From: Atopomonas hussainii
Lineage (GTDB): Bacteria > Pseudomonadota > Gammaproteobacteria > Pseudomonadales > Pseudomonadaceae
Direction of reading: 5' to 3'
DNA: 57,337 nt
Assembly (NCBI RefSeq): GCF_900109735.1
Contig: NZ_FOAS01000021.1
Location: forward strand, 1-57,337
Shown here piece by piece: positions 1 to 9,538 of this stretch. Every line of letters starts with the position of its first letter. Position 1 is the first letter of the stretch. Under the pieces are notes generated by a model. The model was not told where the DNA came from and made no database searches. It saw nothing but the letters and a program-made list of their open reading frames with translations. A program made the position numbers and the translations under genes.

Positions 1-91
1 GCTAGTCATGCGGGGAATCGAGCTGGTTTTCTGATTTTGCGCTGCGAATCGGCACTGGTGCTGGTGTGAGGCTTAATAAATCAGCGTTTCC
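1..91 (+). mobile_element. IS5-family insertion sequence, terminal end (left copy, partial)
   Basis: These 91 bases are the exact reverse complement of 56987-57077, which adjoin the 3' end of an IS5-type transposase gene at the right edge of the window. The element ends at base 91 in AAATCAGCGTTTCC and is followed by CTAG (92-95), the palindromic tetranucleotide duplicated by many IS5 relatives. Since this is the end downstream of the transposase, the missing gene would lie left of base 1 on the plus strand. The two copies are therefore inverted relative to each other. The element cuts into the AAA ATPase gene on its right. Confidence 0.9.
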
Positions 92-800
92 CTAGGTCTG
101 CAGCTCTAAGAAAATCTAAAACCCTCGCTTTTTGTTCTGTTGTTTCGCATTGGGATGCTGTGTGGTTTGGAGTCCAGCCCGCTACACTGCTGAAGCGTAG
201 AGTGTATTTGAACCAATTGAATACAGGCTTTAACTGCTTGCTGTTAAGTTTGGTGGCGATTGATAGGAATAAAGCGTTGCTTAAGGTTGACTCTTGCCAG
301 ACTTGTTTTTGTCCGCTAAAGGAACTCCCAAATGACCAGTCATAATTTTGAGATTCAGACTTCCACTCTCGGGTAAACCAACTCTGTGCTCTTCCATTTG
401 GATATGCGATCAGCCATTCAGTAATAATTCGTTCTTTGGTTGCGGAGAATCCATACTGATAGCGAACCTGCTTTGCAGAAAATACAACTTCGAATTCAGT
501 AGGCTCTTTCTCAGTGCGTGAGTCTAGGATAAATGGTTTGACGGGGATTTCGTTTCCTGGCTGAGGGTTTGCCGAGCCAATCACGATTTCTGTCATCGTT
601 CTCAGGGCATTGATGAGATTCGACTTGCCTGCAGCATTGGGGCCATAGATTGCAGCTGAGCGCAGTAGATCCCCTGTGGCAGGAGTTTCTGGGTTAAATG
701 TATTCGATTCGGTTAGTTCGCCGCCTTTTGCTTTTACCAAACTGAATGTTTGTTCGTCCCGAACAGATCGCCAGTTTTTTACAGTTAACTGAATTAACAT
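81..800 (-). pseudogene. AAA-family ATPase, 3' part lost to IS insertion
   Basis: The reading frame starts at ATG 798-800 and encodes an SMC/RecF-like AAA ATPase head. It opens LTVKNWRSVRDEQTFSL, and its Walker A motif GPNAAGKSN is near residues 53-61. This resembles the AAA15/RloA-type ATPases often found near defence genes, which usually exceed 400 residues and carry their signature, Walker B and any C-terminal nuclease region later. Host coding sequence stops after about 235 residues at the CTAG target (92-95), and the last codons before the stop (GKR) come from the IS. The protein therefore lacks the rest of the ATP site and is probably inactive. The ribosome site is poor. The original function is unknown; a defence role is inferred from the family only. 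Confidence 0.8.
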
Positions 801-840
801 TGCTTGCCACCCTGCGCATTAACTTTTGACAAAAAATGTC

Positions 841-876
841 AAAAAACACCATCTGATCAACTTTAGCATGGTGTTT
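841..876 (-). terminator. Rho-independent terminator candidate (minus strand)
   Basis: A 9-bp perfect stem (844-852 with 868-876) encloses a 15-base loop and runs into six T residues when read on the minus strand. It lies about 195 bases downstream of the periplasmic-binding-protein stop and 41 bases upstream of the ATPase start. It could end the former transcript and insulate the ATPase. Between it and 1069 I see no gene. Confidence 0.6.
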
Positions 877-1069
877 GAGGTCTGTGGGAGTTGGGGTGTC
901 ATTTTCTGATGGCATCACCAAGGGTGTGACAAGCTCAGCTGCTGATGTGGAGAGGGGGGCAAATTTATTTGCCGTGCACACTGGCCGCTTTTAGCCCTTC
1001 TCCGGCAGTCCCGCGATATCGCGCGCTGGTAAGACCGCTCAGACTAGCGCTGCCGTGGCGCTAAGAAAC

Positions 1070-2188
1070 TTACTGGGCTGTATCGAGAATCGCCTGCAGG
1101 CTGAACGCATAGTGGCGCTTGGTGTGTTGGCCGCGTAACAGTTGGCGGAAGTTGAACTGCTGCCAGTTGCCGGTGCGCAGAATGGGTTCGAGCAGGGCTT
1201 GGTTAGCGGGCGTCATGACGGCCATGGGGGTGAGAAACTCCAGCCCGAGGTCGGCAAAGTCATGCCCGTGGTGATAGTCGTGAATCAGCACTAAGGCCCA
1301 AGCGCCTTCGGCAAAGTGGCCACCCACTGAGGCATGCAGCTGGCCTTGGCGCATGGCCTTAAGGCCTGCCGGTGTCCAGTCAATGCCGCCGAGCAGGATG
1401 TCTTTGCCCGGCTCAATGCCTTCTAGCTGCAAGGTTTGTGCGGCCGCTAATGCCATGTGATCGCTGGCGGCCCAAACAATCTGGCTTTGCGGGTAGCGCG
1501 CGAGCAGGCGGGCAGCCTGTTGGCCAGCCAAGTCGGCACGCCATTGAGAAAACACCAGTTGGTTAAGGGCTAAGTCTGGCTGCTTGTTCAGGCTGACTTG
1601 TAAGCCTTGATTGCGCTTTTGCGCCGCCGAGGAGTCGTGCGAGCCGCTGAGCGCCACCACGCCTAGGGATGCCTGTTGCGGCAGCATTTGCCTCGCCTGC
1701 TCGGCGAGGCTGTCCATCAGCAGTTGCCCGGCGAGCTGGTCATCCGGGTACAGGTGGCCAAGCCAATGTTTGAAGTGTTGCCGCGGCGCGCCGGTTTTGC
1801 TGAGCAATGCGCTGGGGATATCGGTGTTGATCATGATCGAGCGAATCTGCGCTTGCTCAGCAAGGCGTAGCAACTTAACGCCGGCGCCTTGCTGGAACAT
1901 AAACACCAGATAGTCGGGCTGCTTGCCTAAGGTAATCAGGCCTTCTAACAAGCGAATGGCTTGATAACGGTTTTCCTCAGCGAAGAGAATTTGCAGCTCT
2001 AGGTCGAGATCATCCGCAGCGGCTTGCATGACGGTGTTGACCTGATCCCAAAACGGGTTGCCGGGGCGGTCTGGATTGATAAAGACAACGCTGGCGCTGG
2101 CTGCGTGACTCAGATTGAAAACAGCGCAGACCACCAAGCAGCAAACGCTGTGCATGACGCTGCGCAAAACCAGCGAGGGTGATGGCAT
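1070..2188 (-). CDS. periplasmic sugar-type substrate-binding protein (Peripla_BP_4 fold), orphan
   Basis: The 372-residue protein has an N-terminal export signal ending around SHAASA. Two alpha/beta lobes typical of ribose/LacI-type binding proteins follow: it starts VVFINPDRPGNPFW, has a hinge region near VVALSGSHDSSAAQKRNQG, and later VWAASDHMALAAAQTL and ILLGGIDWTPAGL. Such proteins bind small molecules in the periplasm and either feed an ABC importer or report to a membrane sensor, as TorT and LuxP do. No permease, ATPase or sensor kinase gene is adjacent, so a sensory or moonlighting role is as likely as transport. It lies downstream of prc on the same strand, separated by a strong terminator. 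The ligand cannot be told from sequence. Confidence 0.75.
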   Translation of the reverse strand: MPSPSLVLRSVMHSVCCLVVCAVFNLSHAASASVVFINPDRPGNPFWDQVNTVMQAAADDLDLELQILFAEENRYQAIRLLEGLITLGKQPDYLVFMFQQGAGVKLLRLAEQAQIRSIMINTDIPSALLSKTGAPRQHFKHWLGHLYPDDQLAGQLLMDSLAEQARQMLPQQASLGVVALSGSHDSSAAQKRNQGLQVSLNKQPDLALNQLVFSQWRADLAGQQAARLLARYPQSQIVWAASDHMALAAAQTLQLEGIEPGKDILLGGIDWTPAGLKAMRQGQLHASVGGHFAEGAWALVLIHDYHHGHDFADLGLEFLTPMAVMTPANQALLEPILRTGNWQQFNFRQLLRGQHTKRHYAFSLQAILDTAQ

Positions 2189-2312
2189 AGGGCGGGGTGT
2201 CCAGACCTCAGGGCTTGCTTCTTATAGTAGTGCAACGGCGCATTAGGCGTTACCGCTGTGCAGGTGCTTGGCGGTGCTAGTGATTAACCCGCGATAGCGC
2301 GAGAGAGAAACA

Positions 2313-2340
2313 GCCCCGGTGCTGGTCGGCGCACCGGGGC
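2313..2340 (-). terminator. terminator downstream of prc
   Basis: A perfect 10-bp G+C-rich stem (2313-2322 with 2331-2340) around an 8-base loop starts 8 bases beyond the prc stop and leads into a short T-containing tract on the minus strand. It separates prc from the binding-protein gene. Confidence 0.7.
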
Positions 2341-2347
2341 AATGCGC

Positions 2348-4459
2348 TTAGTGCTTGGCGACGCGTTGTTGCAGGGTCAGGTAGTCGGCGAGAATGCGCC
2401 CGCTTTCGACCAGGAAGGCGTCGTCTTCAGGCTTGCTGTGCGGGTCGTCGCTGTCGTCGGCGACGACTTCTTCCAGCGGGTCTTCATCGTCGATCTTGCT
2501 CAGCAGCTCTTCACCTTTGGCCTTGCGGCGAGCGTTTTCGAGCACAAGGCGCTGCTGTTCAATGGCCTCTTTGTACGCGCGGCGGCCTTTCTCATTCAGC
2601 GTGAGGGTGGTTTCTTTGGCCAGTTTTTGCGCCAGTTGCAGGCTGTCGCGGGTAAACACGAAGTCCGGGTCGTTGGCCGCGCGCAGCAAGTGGCGGTCTT
2701 GCAGCTGCTGCAAATACGGCGCGTAGGGGTTCTTGCTGACGTTAATCGCCGGGCGAATGCTGTCGTAGGGCAGGGCCTCTGGCAGCGCGCTTTCGCCGAT
2801 TTCTTTTACGTCCACGATGGATGGGTAGCTCACATCAGGAATCACGCCCTGATGCTGGGTGCTCTTGCCCGAGACGCGATAGAACTTCGCCAATGTCAGC
2901 TTCAGCTCACCATGATTCAGCGGCTGCACGGTTTGTACCGTACCTTTGCCGAAGGTCTGCCCGCCTAAGATCAGTGCGCGGTGGTAGTCCTGCATGGCGC
3001 CGGCAAAAATCTCCGAGGCCGAAGCCGACAGGCGATTCACCAGTACAGCCATCGGGCCTTGGTACATGGGCTTGCTGCGGTCGTCCGACAGTACATCGAC
3101 GCGGCCATCGCTGTTGCGCACCAACACAGTGGGGCCTTGGCCGATAAACAGGCCGGTCAGCTCGTTGGCTTCTTGCAGCGAGCCGCCGCCGTTGTTGCGC
3201 AGGTCGATCACCAAGCCGTCGATTTTCTCGGCTTGCAGCTCTTTGAGCAGGCGCTTTACGTCGCGGGTGGTGCTCTTGTAGTCGCTTTTGCCTTCGCGGT
3301 AGGCCTTGAAGTCCATGTAGAAGGCGGGGATCTCAATCACGCCCACCTTCACCGGCTTGCCGTTGTCGGTGAGGTTAAGAATGGATTTTTTCGCGGCTTG
3401 TTCTTCCAGCTTCACCGCATCGCGGGTGATCTGGATGACTTTGGTGCTTAAGTCGTTAGCGCCGTTGGCCGAGGGAATAATCTCCAGACGCACGGTGGAG
3501 CCTTTCGGGCCGCGAATCAGTTTGACCACTTCATCCAAGCGCCAGCCGATCACATCGGTCAGCTCGCCTTTGTCGCCTTGACCGACGCTGACAATGCGGT
3601 CGGCCGGTTGCAGTTGCTTGCCTTTGTCAGCCGGGCCTGCCGGCACCAAACGCACCACCTTGACGTAGTCGCTGTCGGTTTGCAGCACGGCGCCGATGCC
3701 TTCTAGCGATAGGCTCATGTTGATGTCGAAGTTCTCGGCGTTATCCGGCGACAGGTACTGAGTGTGCGGGTCGTAGGTCATGGCGAAGGCATTGATATAG
3801 GCCTGGAAGATGTCTTCGTCACGGGTTTGGTTGAGCCGCTTGAGCTGGTTCTTGTAGCGCTTTAAGAGCAGCTCTTGAATGCCTTTGGCGTCTTTGCCGG
3901 CCAGTTTTAGGCGCAGAATTTCGTCTTTTAAACGCAGGCGCCACAGCTCATCCAGCTCGGCGGTGTTCTTCGCCCATGGGGCTTCTTCGCGGTCGAGCTG
4001 CAGCACGGCTTCGCTGTCGAAGTCGAAGCTGTCGAAGTGGTTTTCCAGCTGGTTAATGGCGAAGTTCAACCGCTCGGTTAAGCGCTCCAGATGGCGAATA
4101 TAAATATCAAAGCCCGGTTGCAGGTCGGCCTGCTGCAGCAATTCGTCAAAGCGCAAACGGTAGGTGTCGAACTGCTCGATATCAGCGGCGGTAAAGTAGC
4201 TGCGGTTGGGGTCGAGCAGCTTTAAATAGCTGTCGTAGATCTTGCTTGAACGGCTGTCATCCAGCGGCGGCTTGTTGTAGTGGTAGCGGCGCAGCAGCTC
4301 CACCACGTTGAGGCTGGCCAGTTGTTGCTCGCGCGTTGGCTTTAAGTCTTGCCAAGCCGCGCCCCAAGCCGGCAGGCTCAGACAGCCAGCCAAGGCCAAG
4401 GTGAGGGCGGTACGCAGCGGTGTGCGGGTTTTGGCCAAACGTGCAGCGGAAGCGATCAT
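2348..4459 (-). CDS. prc: carboxy-terminal processing protease Prc (tail-specific protease, S41)
   Basis: The 703-residue protein has a cleavable signal peptide (residues 1 to about 33). A long N-terminal helical region, a PDZ domain (around LSLEGIGAVLQTDSDYVKVVRLVPAGPA) and an S41 catalytic domain follow. The S41 features are GLVIDLRNNGGGSL, the nucleophile region RLSASASEIFAGAM and the lysine of GQTFGKGTVQT, matching the Ser-Lys dyad of Tsp/Prc. In the periplasm it degrades or trims proteins from exposed C-termini. In Pseudomonas the homologue (AlgO) takes part in anti-sigma-factor MucA turnover. It has the full usual length. It is transcribed away from the quinone oxidoreductase gene across a short divergent region with inverted repeats. 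Confidence 0.95.
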   Translation of the reverse strand: MIASAARLAKTRTPLRTALTLALAGCLSLPAWGAAWQDLKPTREQQLASLNVVELLRRYHYNKPPLDDSRSSKIYDSYLKLLDPNRSYFTAADIEQFDTYRLRFDELLQQADLQPGFDIYIRHLERLTERLNFAINQLENHFDSFDFDSEAVLQLDREEAPWAKNTAELDELWRLRLKDEILRLKLAGKDAKGIQELLLKRYKNQLKRLNQTRDEDIFQAYINAFAMTYDPHTQYLSPDNAENFDINMSLSLEGIGAVLQTDSDYVKVVRLVPAGPADKGKQLQPADRIVSVGQGDKGELTDVIGWRLDEVVKLIRGPKGSTVRLEIIPSANGANDLSTKVIQITRDAVKLEEQAAKKSILNLTDNGKPVKVGVIEIPAFYMDFKAYREGKSDYKSTTRDVKRLLKELQAEKIDGLVIDLRNNGGGSLQEANELTGLFIGQGPTVLVRNSDGRVDVLSDDRSKPMYQGPMAVLVNRLSASASEIFAGAMQDYHRALILGGQTFGKGTVQTVQPLNHGELKLTLAKFYRVSGKSTQHQGVIPDVSYPSIVDVKEIGESALPEALPYDSIRPAINVSKNPYAPYLQQLQDRHLLRAANDPDFVFTRDSLQLAQKLAKETTLTLNEKGRRAYKEAIEQQRLVLENARRKAKGEELLSKIDDEDPLEEVVADDSDDPHSKPEDDAFLVESGRILADYLTLQQRVAKH

Positions 4460-4487
4460 GGGGCGCGAGTACTCTAGCGGGATGAAG

Positions 4488-4517
4488 TGCCATCATGGCA
4501 GTGAGTGAGACACTCAC
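4488..4517. promoter_or_regulatory. two abutting inverted repeats in the prc/oxidoreductase divergent region
   Basis: TGCCATCATGGCA (4488-4500, 6-bp arms) is followed immediately by GTGAGTGAGACACTCAC (4501-4517, 7-bp arms). Both lie in the 92-base gap between two divergent starts, where operators would be expected. No cognate regulator is identified. Confidence 0.35.
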
Positions 4518-4551
4518 GAGTCTGCCTTGTTCAATTAACTATGGGGACAGG

Positions 4552-5499
4552 ATGAAAGCATTGCAAGCCAACGCCGGCCAGTTGAGCTGGCAGACGACCG
4601 AGCGGCCACATTGCGGCGCCGGACAGGTACGTATTCAGGTGGCAGCGGCGGGGTTAAACCGCGCCGACTTGTTGCAGCGTAAAGGGCTGTACCCACCGCC
4701 GGCTGGCGTAACGCCGGTGTTGGGCTTGGAATGCAGCGGCGTGATCAGCGAAGTGGGCGCCGGCAGCGCTTGGCAAGTGGGCGATGAGGTGTGCGCGTTG
4801 CTCGCCGGTGGAGGTATGGCTGAAGAAGTGGTGGTCGATAGCCAGCATGTGTTGCCGGTGCCCGAAGGCGTGAGCCTGCTCGAGGCGGCGGCCTTGCCTG
4901 AGGTCTACGCCACCGCATGGCTTAACTTGTTTATCTTGGCGCAGCTAAAACCCGGCGAGCGCGTGTTACTGCACGCCGGCGCCAGTGGCGTGGGCTCGGC
5001 GGCGATTCAGTTGTGCAAGGCTTTGGGTAACCCGTGCTGGGTGAGCGTGGGCAGTGCTGAGCGTTTGGCCTATTGCCAATCGTTAGGCGCGCAAGGCGGT
5101 GTGGTGCGTGGTGATAACGTGGCCGCGTTGGCCGACTGGGCGCCGTTTGATGTACTGCTCGACCCGGTTGGTGCCGCCTATGCCGAGCTCAATACCCGTC
5201 TGTTGGCGCTGGATGGCCGTTGGGTGTTGATCGGCTTAATGGGCGGGCGCAAGGTCGAGCTGGATTTGGCCCAGATGCTGGCTAAGCGCATTCACCTGCT
5301 GGGTTCGACGTTGCGCAGCCGCAGTGCGGAAGATAAAGCCGAGCTGGTCAGCGCCTTGCGTAGCGAGGTTTGGCCGCTGCTTGCCAGCGGCCAATGCCAG
5401 CCCTGCGTGGCCGAGGTGGTTCCCATGGCCGACGCCGAGCGCGCCTTTGCCCTGCTGGAAAGCAATCAGGTGCAGGGCAAGGTGCTGTTGCAGCTTTAG
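4552..5499 (+). CDS. NAD(P)H quinone oxidoreductase, PIG3/zeta-crystallin type (MDR family)
   Basis: The start at ATG 4552 follows a GGGGACAGG ribosome site and gives the family-typical 315 residues; an upstream in-frame ATG would only add an unrelated leader. The protein is a zinc-independent medium-chain dehydrogenase/reductase. Its GroES-like N-terminal half contains [19 protein letters not shown], and a Rossmann domain has the nucleotide-binding turn [14 protein letters not shown]. Members reduce quinones or similar carbonyl compounds with NADPH. Its last codon overlaps the convergent apeB stop by 4 bases, so there is no room for a separate terminator. Its physiological substrate is unknown. 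Confidence 0.88.
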   Translation: MKALQANAGQLSWQTTERPHCGAGQVRIQVAAAGLNRADLLQRKGLYPPPAGVTPVLGLECSGVISEVGAGSAWQVGDEVCALLAGGGMAEEVVVDSQHVLPVPEGVSLLEAAALPEVYATAWLNLFILAQLKPGERVLLHAGASGVGSAAIQLCKALGNPCWVSVGSAERLAYCQSLGAQGGVVRGDNVAALADWAPFDVLLDPVGAAYAELNTRLLALDGRWVLIGLMGGRKVELDLAQMLAKRIHLLGSTLRSRSAEDKAELVSALRSEVWPLLASGQCQPCVAEVVPMADAERAFALLESNQVQGKVLLQL

Positions 5500-6788
5500 G
5501 GCAGCTGCTCTTGGCGGTAGAAGTGGCTCAGCACTTTGACCAGAAAGCCCAAATCTTGGCTGCCGGCCAACTCGCGAATGGAGTGCATGGCGAAGGTCGG
5601 CACGCCGATATCCACGGTGCGTACGCCCACTTGGCTAGAGGTGATCGGGCCGATGGTCGAGCCGCAAGCCATGTCGCTGCGCACCACAAAGCTCTGTACC
5701 GGCACTTCGGCTTCTAGGCACAGCTGGCGGAATAAACCGCTGGTTTCGCTGGTGCTGGCGTAGCGCTGGTTATGGTTGATCTTGATCACCGGGCCTTGGT
5801 TTAAGCGCGGGCCGTGGTTGTTGTCATGGCGATCAGGGTAGTTGGGGTGAATGCCGTGGGCGTTGTCGGCGCTGATCAGAATCGAGCGCTGCATGGTGCG
5901 GGTAAAGCTTTCGTCGTCACCCAACACGCGGCGTAGCACTTGCTCGAGCATCGGGCCGTCGGCGCCGCAGTGCGATGAGGAGCCCACCTCTTCGTGATCG
6001 GTGCAAATCAGCACGGCCCATTGGCCCGCTTCGGCAGCGTCTTGCAGCGCCTGTGCGCCGGCATAACAGGACAACAAGTTATCCAGACGGGCACCGGCGA
6101 TAAAGTCGTTCTCAAGACCAATCACCGCCGCCGCTTGGGTGTCGTAGAAGTTCATTTCGTAGTCGAGCACTTGATCGACGGTCAGGCCGTGTTCTTGCTC
6201 GATACGCTCGGCCAGCAAGCTGCGGAAGTCCGGCGCTTCGGCGCCACTGACGCAAGCCAGCAGCGGCGGCAGGTCGGTTTGCTTGTTGATGCTTTGGCTG
6301 TCGTTGGCTTCGCGGTTTAAGTGAATCGCTAAGTTGGGGATCACCGCGATGGGGCGCTGAAAGTCGACCAGGCGGCTGTCGATGGCGCCGTCTTTACGGA
6401 AGGTCACGCGGCCGGCGAGCGACAAGTCGCGGTCGAACCACGGCGCTAGCAACACGCCGCCGTAGACTTCGACGCCCAGCTGCCAATAACCCTGTTGCAG
6501 CAGTTCAGGGTTGGGTTTGACCTTAAGGCAGGGGCTGTCGGTATGCGCGCCGACCATGCGCAGGCCGCTTTCGCTAGGCTCGCTTTGGCCCATCTGCCAA
6601 GCAATCAATGAGGAGTCGTTGCGGGTGACGAAGTAGCGGCCGCCGCGCTTAAGTTGCCAGCTGTCACGCTCGAGCAGGCGTACATAGCCTTGGCTTTCCA
6701 GCAGGCGGGCGAGGCTGGCGGTGGCGTGAAACGGCGAAGGGGACTGGCCGAGATAATCAATTAAACCCTGTGGCAACGACGCACTCAT
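5496..6788 (-). CDS. apeB: M18-family aspartyl aminopeptidase ApeB
   Basis: The start is set at ATG 6786-6788 ([19 protein letters not shown]), which gives 430 residues, the usual length; the longer open frame adds 49 non-homologous residues. Metal and active-site motifs of M18 peptidases are present: [14 protein letters not shown], the ARLDN segment, [18 protein letters not shown], and [17 protein letters not shown] with the C-terminal MHSIRELAG. It is a cytosolic dinuclear zinc peptidase that removes N-terminal residues, in many homologues Asp or Glu. It is convergent with the quinone oxidoreductase gene and shares stop-codon bases with it. Confidence 0.93.
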   Translation of the reverse strand: MSASLPQGLIDYLGQSPSPFHATASLARLLESQGYVRLLERDSWQLKRGGRYFVTRNDSSLIAWQMGQSEPSESGLRMVGAHTDSPCLKVKPNPELLQQGYWQLGVEVYGGVLLAPWFDRDLSLAGRVTFRKDGAIDSRLVDFQRPIAVIPNLAIHLNREANDSQSINKQTDLPPLLACVSGAEAPDFRSLLAERIEQEHGLTVDQVLDYEMNFYDTQAAAVIGLENDFIAGARLDNLLSCYAGAQALQDAAEAGQWAVLICTDHEEVGSSSHCGADGPMLEQVLRRVLGDDESFTRTMQRSILISADNAHGIHPNYPDRHDNNHGPRLNQGPVIKINHNQRYASTSETSGLFRQLCLEAEVPVQSFVVRSDMACGSTIGPITSSQVGVRTVDIGVPTFAMHSIRELAGSQDLGFLVKVLSHFYRQEQLP

Positions 6789-6853
6789 GGCAACTCCAAG
6801 CGTTCGATAAGACAGCAATGCGGGGCAGTTTACCCGAAGTGTGTGCTTCGGCC

Positions 6854-7489
6854 CTAGAACGGTGCCGGGTCGTGAAAGCGCAGGCGCTCGCCGCTGGCCG
6901 GATGCGTAAAGGCCAGCATGCTGGCGTGCAAGCACAAGCGCGGGTATGCCTTAAGGGCTTGCTCGTGGGCATATAAGCCGTCGCCCAACAGCGGGTGACC
7001 AATGGCGAGCATATGCACGCGCAGTTGGTGCGAGCGACCGGTGATTGGGGTGAGTTCGACACGGCAATGCTCGGCGTGGCGCTCGAGCACGCGCCAGAAG
7101 GTCAGTGCGTGCTTGCCTTGCTCGTGGTCAACCACATGGCGCGGCTTGGTGGGTGGGTCGTAGCGCAGCGGTAGTTCGATGCGCCCGCTGTCCAGCTCTG
7201 GCTGGCCCCAGCACAGCGCGGTGTAGGCCTTTTCGGTTTCGCGGTCGTGAAACTGGCGCGACAGCTCGCGGTGCGTGTCGGCATCGCGGGCGAGAATAAT
7301 CAGCCCTGAGGTTTCCCAATCTAGCCGATGCACGATGCGTGCTTCGGGGTAGCCGTTGTCTTGCAGGCGGGTGATCAGACAGTCGCGGTTGTCTTCGGCG
7401 CGGCCGGGCACGGAGAGCAGCAGGGTGGGTTTGCTGACCAATAGAATGTGCTCGTCCTGATGCACGAAGCGCACTTGAGATAGCGGCAT
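6854..7489 (-). CDS. rluA: RluA-family pseudouridine synthase
   Basis: The 211-residue catalytic domain has no S4 RNA-binding extension, as in RluA. The catalytic motif is HRLDWETSG with the nucleophile Asp57. Further family signatures are [12 protein letters not shown] and [10 protein letters not shown]. RluA makes pseudouridine in 23S rRNA (helix 35 region) and at position 32 of several tRNAs. It lies between minE and apeB on the same strand, an order I recall from Pseudomonas. The assignment to RluA rather than another short family member rests on length and context. Confidence 0.88.
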   Translation of the reverse strand: MPLSQVRFVHQDEHILLVSKPTLLLSVPGRAEDNRDCLITRLQDNGYPEARIVHRLDWETSGLIILARDADTHRELSRQFHDRETEKAYTALCWGQPELDSGRIELPLRYDPPTKPRHVVDHEQGKHALTFWRVLERHAEHCRVELTPITGRSHQLRVHMLAIGHPLLGDGLYAHEQALKAYPRLCLHASMLAFTHPASGERLRFHDPAPF

Positions 7490-7544
7490 GGGGAGGTTCC
7501 AGCGCGGCCTGGCCGCCTAAGGCGGCCACTGCAGGCCAACGGGA

Positions 7545-7799
7545 TTAACGGTCGGGCAGGGTGATGTTCAGTTCCAGAATCGAGCAGCTGCCTTGGTTTT
7601 CTAGCGCTACTTGAACATCGGTTTGGTCAATTTTGACGTACTTGCGGATCACTTCAACCAGATCCTGCTGCAGTTGCGGCAGGTAATCGGGTTGGCTGCG
7701 TTGCCCACGCTCGTGGGCAACGATGATCTGCAGACGCTCTTTCGCCACCGAAGCCGTGGCCGGCTTATTACGGTTGCGAAAGAAATCCATCAGGCTCAT
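7545..7799 (-). CDS. minE: cell division topological specificity factor MinE
   Basis: The 84-residue protein starts [11 protein letters not shown], the amphipathic membrane-targeting helix. The contact helix that stimulates MinD ATPase follows (around [13 protein letters not shown]), then the C-terminal dimerisation domain that gives topological specificity. Its start overlaps the minD stop by 4 bases, consistent with translational coupling. With MinC and MinD it makes the pole-to-pole oscillation that keeps the Z-ring at midcell. Confidence 0.97.
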   Translation of the reverse strand: MSLMDFFRNRNKPATASVAKERLQIIVAHERGQRSQPDYLPQLQQDLVEVIRKYVKIDQTDVQVALENQGSCSILELNITLPDR

Positions 7800-8611
7800 T
7801 CACGGCCTCCAAACAGTCGCTGGATGATTCCTTTCTTCTGCACCTCTAAGAAGCGGTGCGCTACATCCTTGCCCAGCAGGCGGTCTACGGCGTCGCTGTA
7901 AGCTTGGCCGGCATCGCTGATGTCATCCAGAATCACCGGAATGCCTTGGTTGGAGGCTTTCAGTACGGCTTGCGACTCAGGAATCACGCCCAGCAGGCGG
8001 ATGGCGAGAATTTCTTCCACGTCAGTTACGGAGAGCATTTCGCCTTTGCTGACGCGCTCGGGGTTGTAGCGGGTCAGCAGCAGGTGCTCTTTGACTGACT
8101 CTTCGCCTTTTTCGGCGCGGCGCGACTTGCTGGCCAGAAGGCCCAGCATGCGGTCGGAGTCACGTACCGAAGAGACTTCGGGGTTGGTGACGACAATCGC
8201 TTCATCGGCGAAGTACATCGCCAGATAAGCACCTTTTTCGATGCCTGCCGGTGAGTCGCAGACGATGTAGTCGAATTGCTCGCGCAGTTCGTTGAGCACC
8301 TTTTCCACGCCTTCTTGGGTGAGGGCGTCTTTGTCGCGGGTCTGGCTGGCGGCCAGAATCGACAAGTTTTCGATGCGTTTGTCCTTGATCAGCGCCTGAT
8401 TCAGGCTGGCTTCGCCATTGATCACGTTAACGAAGTCGTACACCACGCGGCGTTCACAACCCATGATCAGGTCGAGGTTACGCAGACCGACGTCGAAGTC
8501 GACGATCACTGTCTTGTAGCCGCGCATGGCCAGGCCGGTGCCAATGGCTGCGCTGGTTGTGGTTTTACCTACGCCACCCTTACCGGAGGTGACAACGAGA
8601 ATCTTAGCCAA
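7796..8611 (-). CDS. minD: septum-site-determining ATPase MinD
   Basis: The 271-residue protein has the deviant Walker A motif [14 protein letters not shown] at the N-terminus. The switch sequences [10 protein letters not shown] and [11 protein letters not shown] are present, and a basic amphipathic membrane helix lies at the C-terminus ([18 protein letters not shown]). ATP-bound MinD dimers bind the inner membrane and recruit MinC and MinE. It is the middle gene of the minC-minD-minE operon, 60 bases after minC. Confidence 0.98.
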   Translation of the reverse strand: MAKILVVTSGKGGVGKTTTSAAIGTGLAMRGYKTVIVDFDVGLRNLDLIMGCERRVVYDFVNVINGEASLNQALIKDKRIENLSILAASQTRDKDALTQEGVEKVLNELREQFDYIVCDSPAGIEKGAYLAMYFADEAIVVTNPEVSSVRDSDRMLGLLASKSRRAEKGEESVKEHLLLTRYNPERVSKGEMLSVTDVEEILAIRLLGVIPESQAVLKASNQGIPVILDDISDAGQAYSDAVDRLLGKDVAHRFLEVQKKGIIQRLFGGRE

Positions 8612-8671
8612 GGTGTTTCACCCCAAATTTGTCTGTGCGGTTTCTAATCCCTGAAGTCGCGGGAGTATTTC

Positions 8672-9421
8672 TTAAAGCAGGAGGATGTTCAACATCTCAT
8701 CCGACAGGCTGACCTGCACAGACTTGCCCCAATGCGGCAAACGGCGCAGGTCTTCAGCCACTTTATAAACACCGGCAATCGATACCAGCTCGGCGTTTAA
8801 GCCCTGACAAAAAATGCCAGCGCTTTGATCGCCTTTGACCCCTGCCAAGGCACGGCCACGCAGCGGGCCGTAGACATGAATATTGCCGTCGGCGAGGAGT
8901 TCGGCGCCGGCACTGACGGGGGCGAGTACGATCAGGTCACCGCCGGGCGCATAGATCTGCTGGCCGCCGCGCACCGGCGTGCGGACGATTTTGCTCGGTA
9001 CGCGCACAGGCTCAGCGGGCTTTTGCGGCGTGCGCGGCACGGAGTCTTGCGGGGTAATGCTGCGCTCGCGCGCGTTGGAGGGCGGCATCACGGCTAAATC
9101 CAGCGCATTGGCGGCGGCGATGTCGTCGGGGTGCTCAGTGCGCACTGCCAAGGTGCGCAGGCCGAACTCGCGGCACAACTGCATTAAGTCGCTTAGCGCT
9201 AGGCGGCTTTCGCCACCGGCAAGTTTGTCCAGACCTAAGATCAGCGGTGTGTCACGGAAGAAGTTGGGGGCTTGCTCGACCTTGTTGGCCAACTGCTGGC
9301 GCAGGCGGTCGAGGTCCGAGTGGGTGAGTTCCAGCACGGTGACAGCCAGCATGCTGCCTTTGAATTGGAACACGGGATCATTTATTAGCAGATCAGGCTG
9401 ATTCACAACGGTTTCCCCCAA
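8672..9421 (-). CDS. minC: septum-site-determining protein MinC
   Basis: The 249-residue protein has the two-part MinC architecture. An N-terminal FtsZ-inhibiting domain (about residues 10-100) is joined by a Pro/Arg-rich linker to a C-terminal beta-helix dimerisation domain with [21 protein letters not shown] and [16 protein letters not shown]. It blocks FtsZ polymerisation at the poles when recruited by MinD. First gene of the min operon. Confidence 0.96.
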   Translation of the reverse strand: MGETVVNQPDLLINDPVFQFKGSMLAVTVLELTHSDLDRLRQQLANKVEQAPNFFRDTPLILGLDKLAGGESRLALSDLMQLCREFGLRTLAVRTEHPDDIAAANALDLAVMPPSNARERSITPQDSVPRTPQKPAEPVRVPSKIVRTPVRGGQQIYAPGGDLIVLAPVSAGAELLADGNIHVYGPLRGRALAGVKGDQSAGIFCQGLNAELVSIAGVYKVAEDLRRLPHWGKSVQVSLSDEMLNILLL

Positions 9422-9433
9422 GAGCAGGGCAGA

Positions 9434-9463
9434 CTTATAGCCGCTGGCGGCGGATCAGGGCAA
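9434..9463 (-). promoter_or_regulatory. sigma-70-like promoter candidate for minCDE
   Basis: On the minus strand TTGCCC (9458-9463) and TATAAG (9434-9439) are separated by 18 bases, just upstream of the minC start. This is a reasonable but unproven match to a housekeeping promoter. Confidence 0.4.
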
Positions 9464-9538
9464 GTACAGCGGCCTTTGATGGCCCGATTTGCGGGGTAAA
9501 ACAGGTAGAATGCGCGTTTTTCGTGTGTTGGGGCCGTT

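Noticed and set aside
694-981. 95-codon minus-strand frame overlapping the ATPase start
   Set aside because: It spans a terminator and has no domain, ribosome site or coding bias.
9500-9515. TAGAAT -10-like hexamer before lpxL
   Set aside because: No acceptable -35 hexamer at 15-19 bases upstream.
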